This document shows, piece after piece, positions 16,229 through 24,331 of a DNA stretch of 33,308 nt (position 1 is its first letter; each line of letters starts with the position of its first letter). The notes beneath the pieces are model-generated. The model did no database searches and was not told where the DNA came from. It saw only the letters and a list, made by a program, of their open reading frames with translations. The stretch spans positions 1-33,308 of the forward strand of contig JAFEGM010000084.1 in NCBI GenBank assembly GCA_018240025.1, in the 5' to 3' direction. The position numbers were made by a program, and so were the translations under genes. Source of the stretch: Verrucomicrobiota bacterium (GTDB lineage: Bacteria > Verrucomicrobiota > Verrucomicrobiia > Chthoniobacterales > SZAS-18).

Positions 16229-17905
16229 TTACTGCCGCTGCAGCCGCGCTCCGCCCAGCCGGGGCAGGAACTCGCGGGCGGCGGCCTCGTTGAGCGTGAG
16301 GCGGCATTCGAGGGAGGAATCGCGCTGCTCGATGGCCAGGATGTTAGCTTCGGCGCCAGCGCCCTGCAGGCGGAGGTGCCGCGCTGGCGCCTCGGCGAAG
16401 AAGGCGGCCAGCCGGTTGGAGGCAGCGTCGTTCTTCGTGCCGAAGAGCAGCACGAGGACGATCGGATCCCCCGGATACGCGGCGATGCCGAGCAGGCCGC
16501 TGCGTTCGGCCAGATCGGGGGCGATGATCGGCTCGCCCGAGGCGGTGACGAGTTCGCGCGGCTGGCGGGTGATGAGACGGATGGCGCTGCCGCGGTCCAG
16601 CCGCTGGAACTTGGTGAAGAACAGCTCCTCGATCTTGAGGTCGGGGGCGAGCCCGAGGCGCACCCGGATCATCTGCGACACGCTGGCGGTCTCGCCGAGA
16701 GCCAGGGTCGAATAGCCGATCTGGGCACAGGCGGTGGCGGCGTTGCGTTCGGCGATGCCGAGGCCGCCGAGACTCTTGCTGTCGTAGCGCATGCCGAAGC
16801 CGTGCTTTTCGTTCAGGCCGGCGATGACGTCGGCGGCCGCGCCGTTCATCTCGACCAGCCGGTAGAGCGAGCCGGCGTCACCCTTGGATTCGCCCAGGGC
16901 AATGACCACCCGGCGAACCTCCGGCGCGGGTCCGGCCAGGGTCGGATAGGGGCCCAGCGTATCGGCCGCGTCGCGCCAGACCGCGTTCCAGGCGCTCTCG
17001 CGATTGGCCGCGCCGGCCGCCTGCAGGCGCGGCAGATGGAAGGCGGAGACGATCTGCGAGTCGGCCGGCAGCCAGTCGCGGCTGGGCGGTGCGCGGAAGA
17101 TCAGCAGGAGCGTCAGGCCCACGATGGTGGCGAGCGAGACGAAGAGAAAAATGCTGAGGCGGACGTTCTGCGGGTCGGCGGCGCTCGAGAGGTGCTTGAG
17201 CCCCTCCAGCCGTTCCTCCAGCGAATTGATCTGCCGGAGCGCCTCGCGGCGGCGCTCCAGGGCGAGGCCCGCCTCAGCCGGCGCGAGCGACTCGAAGCGG
17301 CCGAGCACTGCGCCCAGTTCGCGCAGCGGCTGGCGCTGAGCCTGGCGCAGGCGCGCGAGGTCGAGCCGGAGCGGCACGAGCCGCTGGTGAATTTCCGCGA
17401 CCGAGCGGGTGGCCTCGGTCACGGCCGTGCGCCGGCTCTGCTGTGCCTCGGCAGCGGCCTGCGCGGCCGACTTCTCGGCCTCGTGCAGATTGACGAAGGC
17501 GGTCTTGCCCGGCACGCCGAGCGCCGCAGACGTCTCAGCGCCTTTGCGGAGTTCGAGCTGCTGCTGACGCAGCGCAGCCTCGTCGGCCTGCGAACTGGCG
17601 GTTCGCTCCTCCGCCGCGCGCACCGCGGCATTTTCGCGGCCACGGATCGAGGCCAGTTCGGCTTCCAGTTCGACGATGGCGGCGGACGTGCGCTCGATCT
17701 CGCCGTCCAACTCGAGGGCCTTGCGCCGAGCCTGCTCCACCTCGGGCGGCAGCTCCGCCCGTCCGGCCAGCGTCGGCAGCGTGAGCGCACCGAGATCGGA
17801 TTCCGCCTGGGCCAGCCGCTTGCGGGCCTGCCCGAGGGAACGCCGCAACTTCTGCCGCCGGAGGCGACGCCCAAATTCCTGGAGGCCGGTGGAGAGGAAG
17901 TCCAT
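16229..17905 (-). CDS. Coiled-coil membrane protein of unknown function
   Basis: A 558-aa protein I do not recognise. Residues 1-240 are charged and rich in Ala, Arg, Glu and Gln with heptad-like stretches (e.g. ELDGEIERTSAAIVELEAEL), indicating long coiled coils. A single strong membrane segment follows at about 247-268 (SIFLFVSLATIVGLTLLLIF). The remaining 290 residues are a mixed alpha/beta region starting DWLPADSQIVSAFHLPRL, with no catalytic motif that I can name. No signal peptide is present. The gene upstream on the same strand (17931) ends 25 bases before it and encodes a small multi-pass membrane protein, so they are probably co-transcribed and may form a membrane complex. Confidence 0.8.
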   Translation of the reverse strand: MDFLSTGLQEFGRRLRRQKLRRSLGQARKRLAQAESDLGALTLPTLAGRAELPPEVEQARRKALELDGEIERTSAAIVELEAELASIRGRENAAVRAAEERTASSQADEAALRQQQLELRKGAETSAALGVPGKTAFVNLHEAEKSAAQAAAEAQQSRRTAVTEATRSVAEIHQRLVPLRLDLARLRQAQRQPLRELGAVLGRFESLAPAEAGLALERRREALRQINSLEERLEGLKHLSSAADPQNVRLSIFLFVSLATIVGLTLLLIFRAPPSRDWLPADSQIVSAFHLPRLQAAGAANRESAWNAVWRDAADTLGPYPTLAGPAPEVRRVVIALGESKGDAGSLYRLVEMNGAAADVIAGLNEKHGFGMRYDSKSLGGLGIAERNAATACAQIGYSTLALGETASVSQMIRVRLGLAPDLKIEELFFTKFQRLDRGSAIRLITRQPRELVTASGEPIIAPDLAERSGLLGIAAYPGDPIVLVLLFGTKNDAASNRLAAFFAEAPARHLRLQGAGAEANILAIEQRDSSLECRLTLNEAAAREFLPRLGGARLQRQ

Positions 17906-17930
17906 CAGTGCGGGCGCGCCGCCCCAGTCC

Positions 17931-18482
17931 TCACCACCAGGCGAAGGCGCAGGTCAGCACGGCGACACCGTAGAGCACACCTCCCCAGACTGCGAGCGTC
18001 CAGCGGAGCGGTGACCCGATGATCCAGCCGGCGCAGTCGCGCATCCGGAAGGGCGAGGAAACCCACCACATCCCGAGGAAGACCCAGACGTAAGCCAGCG
18101 TGACCACCAATAGACGCGACTGGGGCGGCTGCATGAAGGCGGCATCGAGCACCGGCATGGCCGCCAGCAGCATCAGCATGGCCAGCGCCCGGGCGGCCAG
18201 AAACTCCTGCATGTAGAAGATCGCGCCCAGGTAGGCCACCGGCAGGAAGATGAGCAAGGGCCGCTTCCAGGAGGTGAATTCGCCCAGCTCCATGACGTAG
18301 ATGACCCACCAGTACCAGGCCAGCACCACGGTCATCAGCACGACGCCAAGCACGTAGTTCCGCGGAAAGGCGGTCAAAAAACGCCGCACGTCCTCGCCGC
18401 GGACGGCCGCAAACAGATGGCCCACGAGCAGGGCGAGTCCGACGATGATTCCGATCGTCCTGAGGTCGAGGGTGTAGTACAT
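17931..18482 (-). CDS. Small multi-pass membrane protein of unknown function
   Basis: A 183-aa protein with about six hydrophobic segments covering nearly the whole chain (IIGIVGLAL-like start, then VLGVVLMTVVLAWYWWVIYVM, PLLIFLPVAYLGAIFYM, ALAMLMLLAAMPVL, VVTLAYVWVFLGMWW and WTLAVWGGVLYGVAVLTCAF). No charged catalytic pattern or known signature is visible. It precedes the coiled-coil protein by 25 bases in the same direction. The first 100 bases upstream separate it from the divergent glyoxalase-fold gene, so both probably have promoters in 18483-18583. Confidence 0.8.
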   Translation of the reverse strand: MYYTLDLRTIGIIVGLALLVGHLFAAVRGEDVRRFLTAFPRNYVLGVVLMTVVLAWYWWVIYVMELGEFTSWKRPLLIFLPVAYLGAIFYMQEFLAARALAMLMLLAAMPVLDAAFMQPPQSRLLVVTLAYVWVFLGMWWVSSPFRMRDCAGWIIGSPLRWTLAVWGGVLYGVAVLTCAFAWW

Positions 18483-18583
18483 GCAGGGCGCGGGACTACA
18501 GCGACGAAGCCGCCTCGCGCAAGCCCGGGAGCGGTGTCGAAATTGCGGGTTGTGCCGGCCCGGCGGTCGCGGGAGCGTGCGGC

Positions 18584-18961
18584 ATGGTCAAGCGTCTGCT
18601 CCACACCCGCTATCGCGTCACCGATCTCGACAAGACCGTCGCGTTCTATCGCGACGTCCTCGGCCTGCAGGAGATCCGCCGGCACACTTCGCCGCGCGGC
18701 TCGCAGCTCGTTTTCTTCAAGGCCCCCGGCAGCGAGGAAGAGATCGAGATCTGCTCGTTCCCCGCCAGCGGCCCCGTCACGCTCGGGCCCGACGTGACCC
18801 ATCTGGCGTTCGAGGTCGACAACATCGAGGCCTTCGCTGAGCACAGCGCCAAGCTGGGCTATCCCCTCAGCGACGGCCCGACCAAGACGTCGACCGGCAG
18901 CGTGATCGCCTTCATCGACGCGCCCGAGGGCTACGAGATCGAGCTGATCCAGCGCGGCTAG
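18584..18961 (+). CDS. gloA: Glyoxalase I-like VOC family protein
   Basis: A 125-aa VOC-fold protein very close to lactoylglutathione lyase, which turns the methylglyoxal-glutathione hemithioacetal into S-lactoylglutathione. It contains the two beta-alpha-beta modules: HTRYRVTDLDKTVAFYRDVL at the start and THLAFEVDNIEAFAEH in the middle. The four likely metal ligands are visible: His7, Glu in EEIEICSF, His in VTHLAFEV and Glu in GYEIELIQ. The start at ATG 18584 has GGGAG eight bases upstream. The stop codon TAG is the first part of a REP-like palindrome. VOC members with other substrates cannot be excluded. Confidence 0.85.
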   Translation: MVKRLLHTRYRVTDLDKTVAFYRDVLGLQEIRRHTSPRGSQLVFFKAPGSEEEIEICSFPASGPVTLGPDVTHLAFEVDNIEAFAEHSAKLGYPLSDGPTKTSTGSVIAFIDAPEGYEIELIQRG

Positions 18962-19030
18962 TGGCCACCGCTGTCCCCAGCGGTGCACCGGGACAGCAAC
19001 CGACTAGCACCCTTGAGGGCAAGGGTAGCC
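18959..19030. repeat. Pair of inverted REP-like palindromes, left of the RAYT gene
   Basis: TAGTGGC then CACCGCTG-TCCC-CAGCGGTG (18966-18985, 8-bp stem), followed by the opposite-facing ACCCTTG-AGGG-CAAGGGT (19009-19026, 7-bp stem) and AGCCA. The first three bases are the stop codon of the glyoxalase-like gene. The layout matches the pairs at 9343 and 19733. Confidence 0.85.
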
Positions 19031-19093
19031 ATTTTCTCTTTTGGCCTGTTCATGCCTGTTGAAAATATATAAATTCATAATTATTTGTCCGAG

Positions 19094-19735
19094 ATGGAGC
19101 ATCCTTGGGCAACGGTCGGTCGAGGCCGCGGCGGAATCTACGCTTGGTTCGATCCCAGCGAACATCCGGCCTGGGAGCGCGGAACTCATTTGCCGCACTG
19201 GCGGCAGGACGGCGTGTTGTATTTTCTGACTATCCGCCTGGCGGATTCCTTTCCGGCTGAGAGGCTGAGGTGCTGGCGGACAGAGCGTCATGAGTGGCTC
19301 GCGCTGCATCCTCGGCCGCATACACCGGCGGAGGCGCGGGAGTATCATCGGCGCTTCACTGCGGCCTGGCACCGCCTGCTCGACGAGCCGCACGGGGCCT
19401 GTCCTTTCAAGATCGCCTCACTGCGAGACGCTCTGGCAGCTGCCTTCAGGGCGGGCGAAGACCTCGCGGATGGATGCGCGCTCGATGAGTTCGTCATCAT
19501 GCCGAACCATGCGCATGTACTGGTCAGCCCGCGGCCGGGCGTTTCGCTCAAGCGGATCGAGAAGGCCTGGAAGGCCGTGAGCGCCCGGGCCATCCATGCG
19601 CACTTCGGAACCACGGGTCCCGTTTGGCAACATGAGGGTTGGGATCACATCGTGCGCACGCCCGAGGCCGCAGACCGCTTCCGGAGGTACATTCGAGCCA
19701 ATCCGGCGAGCCTGCCTCGTCCAGCGGACGGTTAG
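19094..19735 (+). CDS. REP-associated tyrosine transposase (RAYT, Y1/HUH family)
   Basis: A 213-aa Y1-transposase-like protein. The HUH metal motif is PNHAHV (H139, H141), and the probable catalytic tyrosine is Y199 in RFRRYIRANP; WQHEGWDHIVRTPEA between them is typical of RAYTs. RAYTs are single-copy housekeeping relatives of IS200/IS605 transposases that cut and rejoin REP palindromes on single-stranded DNA. This gene has a pair of inverted REP palindromes on each side, the classical arrangement. Start at ATG 19094; TTG 19085 is an alternative. It is preceded by an AT-rich island (19061-19087) unlike the GC-rich surroundings, which may hold its promoter. Its own stop codon TAG begins the right-hand REP. 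Confidence 0.9.
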   Translation: MEHPWATVGRGRGGIYAWFDPSEHPAWERGTHLPHWRQDGVLYFLTIRLADSFPAERLRCWRTERHEWLALHPRPHTPAEAREYHRRFTAAWHRLLDEPHGACPFKIASLRDALAAAFRAGEDLADGCALDEFVIMPNHAHVLVSPRPGVSLKRIEKAWKAVSARAIHAHFGTTGPVWQHEGWDHIVRTPEAADRFRRYIRANPASLPRPADG

Positions 19736-19811
19736 TGGCCACCGATGTCCACAGCGGATAGTTCCAAGCGATGGCCGGAACCGATCGCCGTTGGGGACAA
19801 CGGCGGCCACT
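19733..19811. repeat. Pair of inverted REP-like palindromes, right of the RAYT gene
   Basis: TAGTGGCCACCGATG-TCCA-CAGCGG (one stem mismatch) is followed, in opposite orientation, by GCCGTTG-GGGA-CAACGGC (19787-19804, perfect 7-bp stem) and GGCCACTG. The first three bases are the stop codon of the RAYT gene. Together with 18959-19030 it brackets the transposase. Confidence 0.85.
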
Positions 19812-19870
19812 GGTCATCCGCCCAGCCCAAATTCGCATTGACGCTCGCGAGCCCCGGGGCATGCGGGCGG

Positions 19871-21691
19871 ATGCTGAAGCGCATCATCAAGTGGCTGTTC
19901 GTGCTCTTCCTCGCCGGCGTGTCCGTGCTGGGGGTCTTCGTGGTCAATGCGGTCTACTTCAAACCGTGGAGCATCAACATCTTCTACGAGAAGGTGTTCG
20001 TACGGGTGCTCTTCGAGAACCCCGAGTTGCTGACGGCCATCGGCCTGGTCGAGCGCCTCGGCATTCGCGCGCATAGCGGACAGCTGGGCGACGCCTCGCC
20101 GCAGAAGCAGCAGGCCGATCTGGAGCAATCGAAGCGCGACCTGGCCACGCTGCGGTCCTATCCGCTGGCCAGCCAGACGCCCTCGCAGCGGCTCTCGACC
20201 CGCATTCTCGACTGGTTCATGACCCGCGTGGTCGAGGGCGAGAAATTCCAGTTCCACAACTACCCGGTCAACCAGCTCTTCGGCATTCAGAACCAGCTGC
20301 CTTCGTTCCTGGCCAACACGCACCGGCTCTTCGATGCGCAGGATTGCGAGTACTACCTGCAGCGGCTGGAGGCGCTGCCGCGCAAATACGACCAGGTGCT
20401 GGAGGGCCTGAAACTGCGGGAATCGAAGGGCATCCTGCCGCCGCGCTTCGTGGTCGATCGCGTGCTGAAGGAGATGACCGAGTTCGTGGCCAAGCCCGCG
20501 GCCGAGAACATCCTGGCGACCTCGTTCCACCAGCGCAGCGCCAAGATCAAGGAGCTGAGCGCGGCGCAGCGGGCGGAATTTCAAAAGAAGGTCGAAGCAT
20601 CGATCACGCAGAACGTCTTCCCGGCGTATCAAAAGTTCATCGCCTACTTCCAGGCCGTGCTGCCGAAGACCACGACCGACGACGGTGTCTGGAAGCTGCC
20701 CGACGGCGAGGCGTTCTACGCCTACATGCTGAAGCAGAACACGACCACCTCGCTGAACCCCAAGGAGATCCACGAGATCGGCCTGGCGGAGGTGGCGCGG
20801 ATCGAGGGTGAAATGCGCGCCATCCTCGACGCTCAGGGCCACACCGGCGAGACGGTCGGCGCCTGGATGACCAAGCTGGGCAAGGATCCGCGCTTCGTCT
20901 TCCCGAACGACGACGCGGGGCGCAAGGCGGCCATCGCCGAGTACACCCGCATCATCGTGGACTCGACCGAGCGCTCGAAGCAGATCTTCCGCACCATCCC
21001 GAAAGCGCCGGTCGAGGTGAAGCGCATTCCGGAGTTCAAGGAGAAGACTGCGCCGGGCGCCTACTACGAGCCGGCCGCGCTCGACGGTTCCCGGCCGGGC
21101 GTGTTCTACGCCAATCTGCGCGACATGGGCGAAGTCTCGAAGTGGGGCATGCGCACGCTGGCCTACCACGAGGCGGTGCCCGGGCATCATTTCCAGATCG
21201 CCACCGCGCAGGAGATCAAGGGCGTGCCGCAGTTCCGCAAACTGATCCCGTTCACAGCCTACTCCGAGGGCTGGGCGCTCTACACCGAGTGGCTGGCCAA
21301 GGAGGCCGGCTGGTATGAGGGCGATCCCTACGGCGATCTCGGCCGCCTGCAGGCCGAGCTCTTCCGCGCCGTGCGGCTGGTGGTCGACACCGGTATCCAC
21401 TCGCAGCGCTGGACCCGCGAGAAGGCCATCGCCTACATGCTCGACAAGACCGGCATGGGCGAGAAGGACGTCACCGCCGAGATCGAGCGCTACATCGTCA
21501 TGCCCGGCCAGGCCTGCGCCTACAAGGTCGGCATGCTGCGGATGCAGGCGCTGCGCAAGCAGGCCCAGAGCGCGCTGGGGCCGAAGTTCGACCAGCGCGA
21601 CTTCCACACCGTGCTGCTGGAGAACGGCGCCATGCCGCTCGATATCCTCGAGGAGCAGGTGAAGGAATACATCGACCGCAAGAAGGGTTAG
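19871..21691 (+). CDS. DUF885 family zinc metallopeptidase-like exported protein
   Basis: A 606-aa protein with an N-terminal membrane anchor or uncleaved signal (IIKWLFVLFLAGVSVLGVFVVNAVYF, residues 5-30), so the bulk is probably periplasmic. The DUF885 domain fills the rest. Its metal-binding motif is YHEAVPGHHF (H433, E434, H439), followed by SEGWALYTEWLAKEAG and IVMPGQACAYKVGMLRM, as in the family. DUF885 proteins belong to a gluzincin-like group and a few are shown or suspected to be peptidases; the substrate here is unknown. ATG 19871 was chosen because it gives the membrane segment directly; the open frame upstream runs into the REP element. Threonine synthase begins six bases after its stop. 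Confidence 0.85.
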   Translation: MLKRIIKWLFVLFLAGVSVLGVFVVNAVYFKPWSINIFYEKVFVRVLFENPELLTAIGLVERLGIRAHSGQLGDASPQKQQADLEQSKRDLATLRSYPLASQTPSQRLSTRILDWFMTRVVEGEKFQFHNYPVNQLFGIQNQLPSFLANTHRLFDAQDCEYYLQRLEALPRKYDQVLEGLKLRESKGILPPRFVVDRVLKEMTEFVAKPAAENILATSFHQRSAKIKELSAAQRAEFQKKVEASITQNVFPAYQKFIAYFQAVLPKTTTDDGVWKLPDGEAFYAYMLKQNTTTSLNPKEIHEIGLAEVARIEGEMRAILDAQGHTGETVGAWMTKLGKDPRFVFPNDDAGRKAAIAEYTRIIVDSTERSKQIFRTIPKAPVEVKRIPEFKEKTAPGAYYEPAALDGSRPGVFYANLRDMGEVSKWGMRTLAYHEAVPGHHFQIATAQEIKGVPQFRKLIPFTAYSEGWALYTEWLAKEAGWYEGDPYGDLGRLQAELFRAVRLVVDTGIHSQRWTREKAIAYMLDKTGMGEKDVTAEIERYIVMPGQACAYKVGMLRMQALRKQAQSALGPKFDQRDFHTVLLENGAMPLDILEEQVKEYIDRKKG

Positions 21692-21697
21692 GCGCGC

Positions 21698-22972
21698 GTG
21701 TCCCGCGAGATCCACGTGATCGGTCGTTCGTCTCCCCCGCATCCTGAGCCCGTGCCCAATTTCGTCACCCACCTCGAATGCTCCCTGACCGGCGAACGCT
21801 ACCCGGCCGGGGTGGTGCACAATCTCTCCGCCGCGGGTCGGCCGCTCTGCGTGCGCTACGATCTGGCCGCGGTCCGGGCCGCCCTGCCGCGCGAGGCGCT
21901 GCGCGATCGCCCAGCCAACCTCTGGCGCTATCGCGAGCTGCTGCCGGTGCGGGACGACGCCAACATCGTCTCGCTCGACGAAACGATCACGCCGTTGCTG
22001 TCCGCCCCGCGGCTGGCCGCCAGCTTCGGCGTGGAGCAGCTGCTGGTGAAGGACGAGAGCCGTCTGCCCACCGGCAGCTTCAAGGCGCGCGGCATGGCGC
22101 TGGCGGTCTCGATGGCCCGTGAGCTCGGCCTCACCCGTCTGGCCGTGCCGACCGCTGGCAATGCGGGCGGCGCGCTGGCCGCCTACGCCGCGCGGGCCGG
22201 GCTCGAGGCCACGGTCTTCATGCCGGACGACACGCCGATCATCAATCAGAAGGAGTGCTTCCTGGCCGGCGCGAAGACGTGGCTGGTCAATGGACTCATC
22301 ACCGATTGCGGCCGGCTCGTGGGCGAGGGCAAGGCGCAGAAGGGCTGGTTCGATGTCTCGACGCTGAAGGAGCCGTATCGGCTCGAGGGCAAGAAGACGA
22401 TGGGGCTCGAACTGGCCGAACAGCTCGGCTGGGAACTGCCCGACGTCATTCTCTACCCGACCGGCGGCGGCACCGGGCTCATCGGCATGGCCAAGGCCTT
22501 CGACGAACTGGCGGCGCTCGGCTGGCTCCGCCACGACCGGCGTCCGCGCTTCATCTCCTGCCAGAGCACGGGCTGCGCGCCCATCGCGACGGCCTTCGCC
22601 CGCGGCGAGCGCTTCGCCACCAAGTTCGAGGGAGCGGCCACGGTCGCGAGCGGCATCCGCGTGCCGGCGGCCGTGGGCGATTTCCTCATCCTCGATGCCG
22701 TGCGCGCCAGCGGCGGACTCGCGCTGGCCACGCCCGAGGCCGACATCCCGCGCTGGATGCAGCTGGCCGCCTCGAAGGAAGGGATCGCGCTCTGCCCGGA
22801 GACCGCGGTCTGCCTCGGGGCGCTCGAGGTGTTGCTCGAGCGCGGCGCCATCCGGCGCGATGAGCGCATCGTCATCTTCAACACGGGCGCGGCGCAGAAG
22901 TATCCGGAAGCCGTGCGCGAGCAGCTGCCGCGGCTCGACCTCGCGCAGCCGATCCCCTGGGACCGCATTTAG
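21698..22972 (+). CDS. thrC: Threonine synthase
   Basis: A 424-aa fold-type II PLP enzyme that converts O-phosphohomoserine to threonine. The PLP lysine is K129 in LPTGSFKARG; the phosphate-binding loop is YPTGGGTGLIGM; PTAGNAGGALAAYAARAG binds the substrate. The N-terminus THLECSLTGERYPAG is also characteristic of the family. The likely start is GTG 21698, with AGAAGGG about 10 bases upstream inside the end of the preceding gene; GTG 21752 is the main alternative. It lies six bases after the DUF885 gene, so they are co-transcribed although no shared function is evident. Related dehydratases look alike, so the assignment is strong but not absolute. Confidence 0.85.
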   Translation: MSREIHVIGRSSPPHPEPVPNFVTHLECSLTGERYPAGVVHNLSAAGRPLCVRYDLAAVRAALPREALRDRPANLWRYRELLPVRDDANIVSLDETITPLLSAPRLAASFGVEQLLVKDESRLPTGSFKARGMALAVSMARELGLTRLAVPTAGNAGGALAAYAARAGLEATVFMPDDTPIINQKECFLAGAKTWLVNGLITDCGRLVGEGKAQKGWFDVSTLKEPYRLEGKKTMGLELAEQLGWELPDVILYPTGGGTGLIGMAKAFDELAALGWLRHDRRPRFISCQSTGCAPIATAFARGERFATKFEGAATVASGIRVPAAVGDFLILDAVRASGGLALATPEADIPRWMQLAASKEGIALCPETAVCLGALEVLLERGAIRRDERIVIFNTGAAQKYPEAVREQLPRLDLAQPIPWDRI

Positions 22973-23042
22973 CGGGGGCAGGTTGGCGACAGCCAAGCTG
23001 GCGATTTCTCGCGAGGTTGCCGGGAGTGCGTAGGGTCGGGCG

Positions 23043-23609
23043 ATGCGCCATTTCCTGTTCCTGCTGGCCACCGCGCGTGAGGCCGGCGCCGACGGCAATA
23101 CCGAGCGGCTGGCGCGCGCGGCGGCGGCGACCCTCCCTCCCGGGACGGTGCAAACGTGGCTGCGCCTGGCCGATTTCCGCTTCGAACCGTTCGTGGATCA
23201 GCGGCACACGGTCGGAACCTATCCGCCGCCGACCGGCGACCTCGCGCGCCTGCTCGAGGCGACGCTGGCCTGCACCGATCTGGTCCTCGTCTCGCCCGTC
23301 TATTGGTACAGCTTTCCGGCCGCGCTGAAGGCCTACCTCGACCAATGGAGCGCCTGGCTGCGGGTACCAGGCCTGAACTTCCGGCAGGTCATGGGCGCCA
23401 AGCGCTTGCATCTGATCGTGACCGGCGGAGATCGCGCCAAAGCCCAGCCGATGATCGATTCCGCGCGGCTCTGCGCGGAATTCTTCCCGATGCCCTTCGC
23501 CGGCGTGCTCTTTGGCCAGGGTGGGGCGCCGGGAGCGATCGAGCAGGACGCGGCGGCGCTGGCCGCGGCGGCGACCTATCTGACGGAATCGCCAGAGGCT
23601 GCGGCCTAG
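23043..23609 (+). CDS. Flavodoxin-fold NAD(P)H-dependent FMN oxidoreductase
   Basis: A 188-aa protein of the NADPH-dependent FMN reductase / flavodoxin-like family. It has a beta strand and phosphate-binding loop at the start (FLFLLATAREAGADGNTERLA), the flavin-contacting stretch SPVYWYSFPAALKAYLDQW (about residues 84-102), and a later strand LHLIVTGGD. Such enzymes reduce quinones, azo dyes or free flavin using NAD(P)H in the cytoplasm. The substrate cannot be read from the sequence. It follows thrC by 70 bases on the same strand and may have its own promoter there. The length is usual for the family. Confidence 0.8.
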   Translation: MRHFLFLLATAREAGADGNTERLARAAAATLPPGTVQTWLRLADFRFEPFVDQRHTVGTYPPPTGDLARLLEATLACTDLVLVSPVYWYSFPAALKAYLDQWSAWLRVPGLNFRQVMGAKRLHLIVTGGDRAKAQPMIDSARLCAEFFPMPFAGVLFGQGGAPGAIEQDAAALAAAATYLTESPEAAA

Positions 23610-23732
23610 TCGCGCGAGCAGCGGCGATGGCACGGGGAATGCGGCGATCTTTGTCATGAGCGGACTCGTCGCTGGCGCGAGCGCGGTCTCCATGCTGCAC
23701 TCGCGCTCCGTCGCTGAGCCCGCCCTTCCCGC

Positions 23733-24331
23733 ATGGACCGCGAAATCGATGCCGAAACGCTCCTGCTCCTCCGCGTCGGACGGCGGGACGAGGCGGCGTT
23801 GGCCGAGCTCTACGATCGGCTGAAGGGTCCGCTCTTCACCCTCGCGCTGAAGATCACGGGGGATCGCGGCGAGGCCGAGGAAGTCCTGCAGGACGTCTTC
23901 ATGGAGGTCTGGCGGACCGCGCCGAAGTTCGATCCGGCGCTGGGGCGCGCCTTCAGCTGGATCCTGGTGAAAACCCGCGGACGCTCGCTGGATCGGGTGC
24001 GGGCCAGGTCGCGTCGCCCCAGCCTGGAGCCGTTTCCCGCCCGGGAGGCGTCGCAAGTGGGGGAGAGCATCGGTGGCGCGGCCGCGGCGGTCGATGGCCG
24101 CACCAGCGCGACTGTCCTGCCCGACCGGGAGATTGCGGTGGCGGTGGAGGAATTGCCGGAGGCGCCCAAGCAGGTCGTGCAGCTTGCGTTCTTCGAGGGA
24201 CTGACCCGGGACTGACCCATTCCGAAATTGCGCAGCGTCTGAGACTGCCGCTCGGTACGATTAAGTCACATATCCGGCGCGGGCTGGGCCGCCTGCGCCG
24301 GCTGTTGGAGCCAGAAGACGAACATGATTGA
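23733..24331 (+). pseudogene. ECF sigma factor broken by an 11-bp tandem duplication
   Basis: The first frame (ATG 23733, stop 24213-24215, 160 aa) carries sigma region 2 (ALAELYDRLKGPLFTLALKI...VLQDVFMEVWRTAPKFDP) and the beginning of region 4 (LPEAPKQVVQLAFFEGLT). The rest of region 4 (HSEIAQRLRLPLGTIKSHIRRG) continues in another frame to a stop at 24329-24331. GGGACTGACCC occurs at 24197-24207 and again at once at 24208-24218. Removing one copy restores a single frame of about 195 aa and overlaps the anti-sigma start by eight bases, the normal coupled arrangement. The protein as written lacks the -35-binding helix and would not work as a sigma factor. A sequencing or assembly error is possible but less likely for an exact 11-base repeat. 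Confidence 0.85.
24197..24218. repeat. Perfect 11-bp tandem duplication inside the sigma factor gene
   Basis: Two adjacent identical copies of GGGACTGACCC. The unit is not a multiple of three, so it shifts the reading frame and creates the stop at 24213-24215. Slippage between the copies could restore the frame. Confidence 0.95.

Noticed and set aside
19814..23098. Minus-strand open frame of 1094 residues
   Set aside because: It is antisense to the DUF885 and threonine synthase genes, which have clear active-site motifs; the translation resembles no protein family.
24209..24331. Region 4 of the sigma factor as an independent small gene
   Set aside because: No ATG, GTG or ribosome site lies at its beginning; it is the out-of-frame end of the sigma gene.
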